64,000 bases of DNA, taken from positions 275,586 through 339,585 of the forward strand of contig NZ_SMRU01000001.1 of NCBI RefSeq assembly GCF_004354015.1. The letters are read 5' to 3'. The notes below the pieces were generated by a model. The model worked only from the letters and a program-made list of their open reading frames with translations. It was not told the origin of the DNA and did no database searches. The stretch comes from Arthrobacter terricola. GTDB lineage: Bacteria > Actinomycetota > Actinomycetes > Actinomycetales > Micrococcaceae. The position numbers and the translations under genes were made by a program. Positions 1-6,668 of this stretch are shown one piece after another (position 1 is the first letter of the stretch; the number at the start of each line of letters is the position of its first letter).

Positions 1-881
1 CGGTCCGCGTGCACCCACGCTTCGGCGACGGCGGTGCGCGGCGGGTTGTACTCGTTGAAGACCTTGCGCCACTCGGCATAGACCTCGTGAACCTCATCGC
101 GGTCCCAGAACGGGTGGGCGCCAAGGGAGTTCTCGCCTTCCTTGGGCAGTTCGGCCTTCGAAGGCAGGACCTCCGGCAAGTGCTTCGTCAGCGCGTGGGC
201 GACGTCGATGCGGAAGCCGTCAACGCCGCGGTCGGACCAGAAGCGGAGGGTCTTCAGGAAGTCCTCGCGGACCTCGGGGTTGTCCCAGTTGAAGTCCGGC
301 TGCTCCTTGGTGAAGATGTGCATGTACCACTGCCCGGGCGTGCCGTCCGGTTCCGTGATGCGCTCCCAGGCCGGTCCCCCGAACACGGAGTCCCAGTCAG
401 CGGGCGGCAGTTCACCGTTCTTGCCCAGGCCGTCGCGGAAGATGTAGCGCTCACGGGCGGCCGAGCCCTTCGGGGACGCCAAGGCTTCCTTGAACCATTC
501 GTGCTGGTCCGAGGAGTGGTTGGGGACGATGTCCGCGATCAGCTTGATGCCGGCGGCATGGAGGGCGGTAGCCATCTCGTCGAAGTCGGCCAGGGTGCCG
601 AGCTTCGGGTCCACGTTGCGGTAGTCGTCGACGTCGTAGCCACCGTCGGCCAGAGCCGAGGGGTAGAACGGGCTCAGCCACACTGCGTCAATGCCGAGGG
701 ACTTGAGGTACGGAACCTTCGCCGTGATGCCTTTGATGTCGCCCAGTCCATCGCCGTTCGCGTCGGAAAAACTGCGCGGGTAGATCTGGTAGACAGCCGC
801 TTGGCGCCACCAGTTCGGGTCGGCCATGCGCTCGGATCGCTGGGAGTCGAGGGAAGTTGCCTGAGTGGCGGTGGTGGACAA
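1..881 (-). CDS. GH13 alpha-glucosidase (oligo-1,6-glucosidase type), 3' end cut by window edge
   Basis: This is a GH13 retaining alpha-glucosidase that would hydrolyse alpha-glucosidic bonds in short oligosaccharides in the cytoplasm. The reading frame is open from a TTG at 881 to the window edge (about 293 residues). Visible GH13 regions are WWRQAAVYQIYPRSF near the N-terminus, DIVPNHSSD (region I), DGFRIDVAHAL (region II with the nucleophile Asp) and AVAEAW (region III with the acid/base Glu), the last within about 40 bases of the edge. The TTG start has an AAAGGAATT Shine-Dalgarno-like stretch; an internal ATG (MADPNWW) is the alternative. A ROK regulator is divergent 133 bp away, with a palindrome between them, so this gene is probably its target. 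Exact substrate (maltose, isomaltose, trehalose) cannot be fixed. Confidence 0.9.
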   Translation of the reverse strand, partial: MSTTATQATSLDSQRSERMADPNWWRQAAVYQIYPRSFSDANGDGLGDIKGITAKVPYLKSLGIDAVWLSPFYPSALADGGYDVDDYRNVDPKLGTLADFDEMATALHAAGIKLIADIVPNHSSDQHEWFKEALASPKGSAARERYIFRDGLGKNGELPPADWDSVFGGPAWERITEPDGTPGQWYMHIFTKEQPDFNWDNPEVREDFLKTLRFWSDRGVDGFRIDVAHALTKHLPEVLPSKAELPKEGENSLGAHPFWDRDEVHEVYAEWRKVFNEYNPPRTAVAEAWVHAD

Positions 882-952
882 AGGAATTCCTTTTCTGTGT
901 CGTCTGTGACTGCTGTGTGGGCGCATCAGTGGTTCAGTGGTGTTCAAGTTTT

Positions 953-967
953 ATTTAGACTCTAAAT
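953..967. promoter_or_regulatory. 15-bp perfect palindrome, probable ROK operator
   Basis: ATTTAGA-C-TCTAAAT is a perfect AT-rich palindrome centred at 960 in otherwise GC-rich DNA. It lies between the divergent GH13 and ROK genes. ROK/NagC/XylR repressors are known to bind AT-rich palindromes, so this is the natural operator for both promoters. Function is inferred from position and symmetry. Confidence 0.6.
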
Positions 968-1014
968 TTACTGCTTGAAGTATTATGGGACGGAACCGGA
1001 CAGGAGGTCAAGGG

Positions 1015-2220
1015 ATGCCGGAAACCATCACCGCCACGCCCCAAATGCTGCGGAGAGTCAACGCCGCCACCGTGCTCGAAACGATCCGCTCGTCCAACGC
1101 GGTGACCGTCACGGAACTCATGGACGCCACCGGACTGACCAGGGCAACCACCATCGCCGTATGCGAAGACCTCATGGCCCGGGGCTGGATCCGCGAACTG
1201 GAAAACCAACGCGACTTCGGCACCTACCAAAAGGGCCGGCCCGCGAGGCGATTCGAACTCGACGAGAGCGTCGGCTGCGTCCTGGGCATCGACGTCGGCG
1301 TCCTCAAGACCACCGTCGTGGTCGCCGACCTCCGGGGAAAGACGACCGGGCGCGCGAGCAAACCCTTCCGGGCCAGGGCCATTCAGGCGCCGGAAAGAAT
1401 CCGGGTCATCAGTGAAACCGCCCTCCTCGCCCTCGAGGCCGCCGGAGTGGCGCCGGACAAAGTCCTCGCTGTTAGCGTCGGCCTGGCGGCCCCCGTGGAC
1501 CGTGCGGGAAACATCCTGGACAGCCAGCCCTTCTGGCGCCTGTTCGACGTCGGACTGAAGACGGCACTGCACGACCTGCACGGTTGGGCTGTCCTGCTCG
1601 AGAACGACGCCAACCTCGCGGCACTGGGCGAATGCTGGAAAGGGGCCGGCAACGGCGTCCAGGACCTGGCTGTGCTCCTCGCCGGCGAGCGCTTCGGTGC
1701 GGGCTTGGTCGAGGCCGGCAGGCTCCTCCACGGCAGCCGCGGAGCCGCCGGAGAAATGGCCTACCTGGACATGGTGGAAGGCGTCGGCTCCCCCGAAGGC
1801 CTCGCCGCATTAGCCAGGCTCTGGGCGGAGGAAGCACTCGCCGAGGGCGCGAAGACTGCGCTGCGCACCGCCGTTCCGGTTCGCAGCGAAGTCACCGCGC
1901 AACACGTCTTCAAGGCGGCCGCTGACGGGGATGCCGTGGCCTTGGACATACTCGACCGGCTTTCGGACCGGCTGGCCCGCGTGGTGTCGACGCTCGCGAT
2001 CATGCTCAATCCGGAACTCGTGGTGATCGGCGGCGCCGTGGCGGAGTCGGCGTCGGTCCTCCTGGAACCGGCCGCCCGCAAGCTGGCCGCCTACACAGCC
2101 ACTCCCCCAAGGCTGGCGGCATCGCCCCTTGGCGACGCGATCGTCGGCATCGGGGCAGTCCGGCACGCTCTCGATTACGTGGAGAAGCACTCGCTGGACC
2201 TCCAATTGCGGCGGGGGTAG
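1015..2220 (+). CDS. ROK-family transcriptional regulator (NagC/XylR type)
   Basis: 401 residues. Residues ~20-65 form a winged helix-turn-helix (VTELMDATGLTRATTIAVCE). The rest is a ROK sugar-kinase fold with a phosphate-binding GIDVG near residue 92, ENDANL near 195 and a late GGAVAES segment. The cysteine zinc motif CxCGxxGC found in most ROK kinases and many ROK repressors is absent: after GAAGEMAYLD the chain runs on without cysteines. It is therefore probably a pure sugar-responsive regulator. The ATG at 1015 was chosen because AGGAGGT lies at 1002-1008; an upstream in-frame ATG at 985 has no such site. It probably controls the divergent glucosidase and itself through the palindrome at 953-967. 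Confidence 0.88.
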   Translation: MPETITATPQMLRRVNAATVLETIRSSNAVTVTELMDATGLTRATTIAVCEDLMARGWIRELENQRDFGTYQKGRPARRFELDESVGCVLGIDVGVLKTTVVVADLRGKTTGRASKPFRARAIQAPERIRVISETALLALEAAGVAPDKVLAVSVGLAAPVDRAGNILDSQPFWRLFDVGLKTALHDLHGWAVLLENDANLAALGECWKGAGNGVQDLAVLLAGERFGAGLVEAGRLLHGSRGAAGEMAYLDMVEGVGSPEGLAALARLWAEEALAEGAKTALRTAVPVRSEVTAQHVFKAAADGDAVALDILDRLSDRLARVVSTLAIMLNPELVVIGGAVAESASVLLEPAARKLAAYTATPPRLAASPLGDAIVGIGAVRHALDYVEKHSLDLQLRRG

Positions 2221-2226
2221 GCGGGG

Positions 2227-3798
2227 TTAGTCCGGCATGGCCATCGTCCGGAGATCGAGTTGGCGGAGCACCCGATCAGCCACCTCGGGATCCATACCGG
2301 GTTCGCCACGGGCGGTGACCACCTCCTGGCGTGCGGCATCAAGCGCAATGGTCTGCACCGCGATGGCCAATTCCCTGCCGCGCTTGCGATTTTCCGCCTC
2401 CGAGCCGCCTTTCAACGTTCCATCCATCAGTTCGGCATGGAGGTGGCTCATCTTTTCCTTGACCATGGCCACTTTGTCGGCGGGAAGCTCCTTGATCAGC
2501 TCATGCTCCTTGAGGGCTGAAATGGCCGCGTTCTGGGCCCGCTTCGCGAGCAGCCGCGCCGCGTGCTTTTCGTGGGAGCCGTCTTCTGACGCCTTGAGGA
2601 CGCGCATCAGCCACGGAAGTGTCAGTCCGGGCAAGACCAAGGTGGCCAGGAGCACAGCGCACGCGATCACCAGAATCTCGTGCCGGGCGGGGAACTCACT
2701 TCCGTCGGCAATCGTGAGCGGAAGAGCGAGCGCCAGGGCCAAGGTAGCGAGTCCGCGCATGCCGCACCACGTGAGGATCAGGACCTCCTTGGCGGACGTA
2801 GGCTGCAACACGTTCTTCCGTTTCCGCGCACCGATCGCCAGCAACCCCAACCAGGCGAAGCGGACGGCGAATACCAGCACGCACACCACCAGCGCCACGC
2901 CGACCATCCCGAAGATGGCCTCGCCTTCTGTTTCGATCACATGGTGGATTTCCAAACCCACCAGGCCAAATGCCAGGCCTGTCGCGAGCAGTTCCACAAC
3001 GTCCCAGAAGGCGGTGCGGGTGACCCGCTCGGCAGCGTCCTGGGGCCGCGCGTGCCGCTGCGTTTCAAGGGCAGTGACGACGACGGCGATCACCCCCGAG
3101 GCGTGGAGCTCCTCGGCGAGGATATAGGCGGCAAAGGGAACCACCAACGTCACGGCGCTGCGCGCCACCATCGACGTGACCAGCATGGTGATGAGCCGCG
3201 TGAGCCAGCCCATCGCGATGCCCACGATGACCGCCAAGGCGGCACCTTCCACGAAAAGGGCCACGACGTCGGCACCCACTTTCGTGCTCGAAACGCTCGC
3301 CCCAACGGCAGCTTGGAAGATCACGATAGCGGCGGCGTCATTGAACAAGCCCTCGCTCTGCAGCACTGTGATCAGCCTGCGCGGCATGTGGACCCTGCCC
3401 GCCACTGATTCCACGGCGACGGGGTCGGGCGGTGAAACCATGGCGCCGAGGGCTATGGCCGCTGGAATGCCGATGCTGGGAATCATGAGCCACGCAGCCC
3501 CGGCGACCACCGCCGTCGAGACCACCACGAGCGCCACTGCCATCAGCAGCAGCGTCCGCCAGCGGACCCGGAAAACCGCCCAGGAGCTCTTCTGTGCGGT
3601 CGCGAATAGCAAGGGCGGAAGGAAAATGGGCAGGATCAATTCCGGCGCCAGCTCAAAGTCGGGGAAGCCCGGAATGAACGTCATCGCGACGCCCAGGAGG
3701 AGCATCAACACCGGATACGGAAGCCGAAGGCGATCCCCCAGGCCAACGGCCAGCACCGTCGCGAGCAGCAGTCCAACAATCAGCGCCAATTGGTCCAT
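2227..3798 (-). CDS. CPA1-type Na+/H+ antiporter
   Basis: 523 residues: about 12 hydrophobic segments followed by a charged cytoplasmic tail of ~120 residues. Family motifs include GAMVSPPDPVAVESV (ion-binding Asp-Pro region) and SEGLFNDAAAIVIF, both typical of NhaP/YjcE-like cation:proton exchangers of the inner membrane. The first ATG of the frame is at 3849, but the ATG at 3798 (MDQLALIVGLLLATVLAVG) places the first membrane helix directly at the N-terminus and is preferred; there is no strong ribosome site at either. The stop lies 6 bp from the end of the convergent ROK gene. Whether it carries Na+, K+ or both cannot be read from sequence. Confidence 0.88.
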   Translation of the reverse strand: MDQLALIVGLLLATVLAVGLGDRLRLPYPVLMLLLGVAMTFIPGFPDFELAPELILPIFLPPLLFATAQKSSWAVFRVRWRTLLLMAVALVVVSTAVVAGAAWLMIPSIGIPAAIALGAMVSPPDPVAVESVAGRVHMPRRLITVLQSEGLFNDAAAIVIFQAAVGASVSSTKVGADVVALFVEGAALAVIVGIAMGWLTRLITMLVTSMVARSAVTLVVPFAAYILAEELHASGVIAVVVTALETQRHARPQDAAERVTRTAFWDVVELLATGLAFGLVGLEIHHVIETEGEAIFGMVGVALVVCVLVFAVRFAWLGLLAIGARKRKNVLQPTSAKEVLILTWCGMRGLATLALALALPLTIADGSEFPARHEILVIACAVLLATLVLPGLTLPWLMRVLKASEDGSHEKHAARLLAKRAQNAAISALKEHELIKELPADKVAMVKEKMSHLHAELMDGTLKGGSEAENRKRGRELAIAVQTIALDAARQEVVTARGEPGMDPEVADRVLRQLDLRTMAMPD

Positions 3799-3910
3799 AT
3801 TTGTGGTTTCCCCAAACGTTGTAGCGGCAGCACCCCTCAAAAAACCCAAGGGGCGACCGTACCAACCTATCCCGGCAACGCGCCCTTTTCCTTGGCCAGG
3901 ACTTCCTTGG

Positions 3911-4567
3911 CTATGACGCGGTCACGGCCTCGATAACTGGTACAGTGCCGTCGCGGAATTCGATGGTGCGGCGAACCGTTTCCGGGAGTTCCAGCACTGC
4001 GGCCGCTACCAAGGCCACGTTTGCGCGGGATGTTTGCCGCCCGTTTGAAGGATCGGCCGGGTCCACCTCGATGAGCCCTGAACCGGGATCGCTGGTCAGC
4101 GCGCCCGGCCCAAGGATCGTCCAGTCGAGCTGCGTTGACCGAAGATATTCGTCTGCCGCGGCCTTCGCCTCGGCGTAGGCGAAGAAGCTGTCCTCCTTCG
4201 GCACGCCATGGCCGGGGCCGGCCCCCAGGTACGACACCATCACGTATCGGGAAATGCCCTGTTGCGCTGCGGCATCCATCGAGCGGATGGCGGCGTCCCG
4301 GTCGACGGCATACGTGCGCTCCGGATTGCCCCCGCCGGCTCCGGCAGACCACACCACTGCGTCGTGGCCCTCAAGCGCTTCGGCGAGGTCCGCCGTCGTG
4401 GTCTTCTCGACGTCGAGAACAACTGCCGCCGCCCCGGCCTCGGAAACGTCTGCAGCGTGATCGGGATTGCGGATGAAAGACGTGACGGCGTGGCCTTCGT
4501 TGCTGAGGATGCGGGAGAGCAGGAGCGCTACTTTGCCATGGCCACCAATGATTGCGATTCGACTCAT
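3911..4567 (-). CDS. NAD(P)-binding atypical SDR (NmrA/SDR_a5-like)
   Basis: 218 residues with an N-terminal Rossmann glycine motif IIGGHGKVA and a later VVWSAGAGG segment, as in atypical short-chain dehydrogenase-like proteins that resemble NmrA and biliverdin-reductase-B relatives. YVMVSYLGAG stands where classical SDRs have their Ser/Tyr catalytic region, but no clear YxxxK motif is present. It may act as a small oxidoreductase or a redox sensor. It is a single-gene unit about 110 bp upstream of the antiporter on the same strand. Confidence 0.75.
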   Translation of the reverse strand: MSRIAIIGGHGKVALLLSRILSNEGHAVTSFIRNPDHAADVSEAGAAAVVLDVEKTTTADLAEALEGHDAVVWSAGAGGGNPERTYAVDRDAAIRSMDAAAQQGISRYVMVSYLGAGPGHGVPKEDSFFAYAEAKAAADEYLRSTQLDWTILGPGALTSDPGSGLIEVDPADPSNGRQTSRANVALVAAAVLELPETVRRTIEFRDGTVPVIEAVTAS

Positions 4568-5100
4568 GGACCCATTCTGTCGCAGCGGTCAAGCCTTGCC
4601 CCGGGGACCTTGGTTAATTGGTTCCAAAAACCGGGCGCCCGCAATCTTTAAAAAGGAAGGCTTGGGGAAATATTAATTTCCCCAAAATTATAAGCTTGCT
4701 TCCTAATTACGTTGTCGCCGCCTGCTCAAAAGCGCCCGTCATCGCGCGGGAATTGAGGCCTTGCTCTCACTGGAAGACTAGCCAGCAGAACTGAGCAAGT
4801 AGCCAGCACTTAGTTAGCGCGAAAAGCAAGTGGCACCCACTCGTGTGAACGCAATTGCCCCATTTCTACACTCGAATTACCTGCAGCAGGAAAAGAAATA
4901 GCTCTTTCATAAATTCCGCCACCGGAGTGTCCAAAGTCCTTTCGTTGGATTTATTCGTCGCGACGGGATCAGAGGGCTTTTTCTGTGCTGCGCAATTAAG
5001 CAAAAGGGTCTCAACAAGCGCCATCCCCTGCGCCTGCGCAACACCTCCGGACCAGCTACCCGGCCGGACCGTAGACACCAGGAAATTACGGGGATACGAG
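4568..5100. other. 533-bp AT-rich divergent intergenic region
   Basis: This is the divergent promoter region of the SDR gene (minus) and the LysM protein gene (plus). It is much richer in A and T than its surroundings, especially 4640-4720. It holds the nested inverted repeat described separately. I looked for a c-di-AMP riboswitch, common ahead of cell-wall genes in actinobacteria, and did not find its conserved blocks. In-frame codons upstream of 5101 exist, but their composition does not look coding. Confidence 0.5.
4654..4704. repeat. nested AT-rich inverted repeat / stem-loop
   Basis: The core is TTGGGGAAAT-ATTA-ATTTCCCCAA (4662-4685), a perfect 10-bp arm pair with a 4-nt loop. Outside it AGGAAG (4654-4659) pairs with CTTCCT (4699-4704), giving an extended cruciform-like structure. 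It lies ~90 bp upstream of the SDR start and ~400 bp upstream of the LysM start. It could be a regulator site or a small inserted element. Confidence 0.55.
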
Positions 5101-6057
5101 ATGTACCACCAGGAGTTCATACACCGGAGGATCGGGGGACACAGCGCCCTGGCCCTGATATCCAGCGGAATAAACACGCTGGCAAGATACAAAGCGGCCA
5201 TAGTCACGTGGACCATCGTCGCTATTGTTGCCATCGCGGCGGTCTTGACGCAGAACTATGCGCAGACATTGGCGCCGGCAGGCACAAACAACACCCTCGC
5301 GTCCGGCCTTGATTCTCGGGCCACCAGCCAAAGCGCTGCCGGCGCCGCGGCTCCAACGGCAGCAACACCGTCGTCGGTCGCGAGCTCGGCACCCGTTCCT
5401 CGTTCGGCGCCCGCTCCGAGCTCCGCGCCTGTGGCGGCTCCGGCAGCTCCAGTGATCCCGGCCCCGGCCCCGCCGGCTGCTCCGGCGGCTGATTCCAACA
5501 CTTACACGGTGGTCAGCGGGGACACCGTCGGCTCGATCGCGGCCAGGTTCGGCGTGGACGTCAACGCGATGCTCGCGGCGAACGGCCTCAGCGCGTACTC
5601 GGTGATCGTACCGGGTCAGGTCCTGAAGCTGACCGGGCCCCCAGTACCCGTAGCTACCCCGGCCCCGGCACCGCCGCCCGCTCCTGCGCCTGTACCGGCC
5701 GCGGCACCCGCAGCCGCACCGGCGCCCGCAGTGCGAACCATTTATGTGGCGGGTTCAGGCGGGCAAGCGGCAGTGGACAGTTGCATCGGCCCCATCCACT
5801 TCACGCCTACCGACGCCTACTCGCTGTTCATCACGGAGCATGACTTCTGCGGCGGCTGGGCACGCTTCTCGGGCATCGGCGTCGGGGAAACCGTGAACAT
5901 CGTCGGCTACGGAACATACACCGTCACAGCACGCGGCCAAGTACCCCAGGGCGGAACCACCAACAACGTAGCGGCCGTGTTCGGAGGATTCCCCCGGGCC
6001 ATCCTGCAGACCTGCATCCCCGGCACCAACCAGATGCTGGTCATCGGTCTGAACTGA
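5101..6057 (+). CDS. membrane-anchored LysM protein with sortase-like C-terminal domain
   Basis: 318 residues. One membrane helix (~32-50) is followed by an Ala/Pro-rich wall-spanning linker, a single LysM domain (~134-178, TYTVVSGDTVGSIAARF), a second Pro/Ala linker (~180-210) and a globular end (~212-318). LysM binds peptidoglycan, so the C-terminal part is displayed in the wall. That end resembles a sortase fold: His247 in EHDFCGGW, a GETVNI..YTV strand pair and Cys305 in ILQTC. The arginine expected a few residues after the cysteine is missing (NQMLVIG). Cys228 and Cys250 could form a disulfide. The ATG at 5101 follows GGGGATACGAG; the upstream in-frame codons from 4855 look non-coding. 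A catalytic role is uncertain. Confidence 0.72.
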   Translation: MYHQEFIHRRIGGHSALALISSGINTLARYKAAIVTWTIVAIVAIAAVLTQNYAQTLAPAGTNNTLASGLDSRATSQSAAGAAAPTAATPSSVASSAPVPRSAPAPSSAPVAAPAAPVIPAPAPPAAPAADSNTYTVVSGDTVGSIAARFGVDVNAMLAANGLSAYSVIVPGQVLKLTGPPVPVATPAPAPPPAPAPVPAAAPAAAPAPAVRTIYVAGSGGQAAVDSCIGPIHFTPTDAYSLFITEHDFCGGWARFSGIGVGETVNIVGYGTYTVTARGQVPQGGTTNNVAAVFGGFPRAILQTCIPGTNQMLVIGLN

Positions 6058-6202
6058 CTATTGGCGTCTCGAAGGCCGCCCCTGCGGCTGTTCCTGACCC
6101 TGTTTGAGGCCTCCGGCCACCCATGGATGGCGTGTCGACGGCATGTCGGGACGGCTTCGCCCTGAAAGAGGGTCAGGGACGAGCACCGCGGTCAGGAGCT
6201 TC

Positions 6203-6245
6203 CGAAAAACAAAGCAGGCCGGAAGCTGAATGCTTCCGGCCTGCT
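6203..6245 (-). terminator. terminator of tRNA-Met
   Basis: A 14-bp perfect stem (AGCAGGCCGGAAGC, loop TGAAT/ATTCA) directly follows the tRNA-Met gene on the minus strand and runs into TTTGTTTTTC. It is a good intrinsic terminator for minus-strand transcription and may also stop the convergent LysM gene. Confidence 0.75.
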
Positions 6246-6249
6246 GATT

Positions 6250-6326
6250 TGGTAGCGGTGGGGAGGCTCGATCTCCCGACCTCACGATTATGAGTCGTGC
6301 GCTCTAACCAACTGAGCTACACCGCC
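6250..6326 (-). tRNA. tRNA-Met (CAT), elongator type
   Basis: 77 nt including an encoded CCA end. Acceptor GGCGGTG pairs with CACCGCT (one G-T), D arm is GCTC...GAGC, anticodon loop is CTCATAA with anticodon CAT, and the T arm is GGGAG...CTCCC. A paired first base marks it as elongator Met (or a lysidine-modified Ile tRNA) and not the initiator, which has an unpaired 1:72 position. Confidence 0.93.
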
Positions 6327-6386
6327 ACGAATGAGAAAAACCTGTGTCAAGCCGGTCAAACCGCCTTGACACAGGCCCTCATTCCG

Positions 6387-6458
6387 AGCCCCCCACCGGA
6401 ATCGATCCGGTGACCTCGTTCTTACCAAGAACGCGCTCTACCACTGAGCTAGGGGGGC
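6387..6458 (-). tRNA. tRNA-Thr (GGT)
   Basis: 72 nt; acceptor GCCCCCC pairs perfectly with GGGGGGC, anticodon arm is CGTTC-TTGGTAA-GAACG with anticodon GGT, and the T arm is ACCGG...CCGGT. No CCA is encoded. It lies 60 bp upstream of tRNA-Met on the same strand, so the two are probably co-transcribed. Confidence 0.94.
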
Positions 6459-6613
6459 AACGAGTAAATACTCTACCCGACGTTTTGGCAGGCCACAAAT
6501 CGGCGCAAAGCCAAGGAAAATCAAGGCCGACACAATTTGCATCCAGCGCAAGAACATGATCCAAAAGGGTGAGAAAACGGCCTGAAGAAGCCCTGACCAC
6601 ACCGCTTAAACCA

Positions 6614-6643
6614 CCAAGGGCCGGCTCGAAAGCCGGCCCTTGG
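6614..6643 (-). terminator. hairpin terminator of the DEAD-box helicase gene
   Basis: CCAAGGGCCGGCT-CGAA-AGCCGGCCCTTGG, a perfect 13-bp stem with a stable tetraloop, lies 25 bp past the helicase stop codon. The tail is only weakly T-rich (GGTTTAAG), so termination may need other factors. Confidence 0.65.
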
Positions 6644-6668
6644 CCACAAGTTCAGGAACTAGTCCTGT

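Noticed and set aside
4720..5100. c-di-AMP (ydaO-type) riboswitch ahead of the LysM gene
   Set aside because: Expected from gene function in actinobacteria, but the conserved blocks of that riboswitch are not present.
4866..5234. 122-codon minus-strand frame with a hydrophobic start
   Set aside because: No ribosome site, and it overlaps the start and membrane helix of the LysM gene in antisense.
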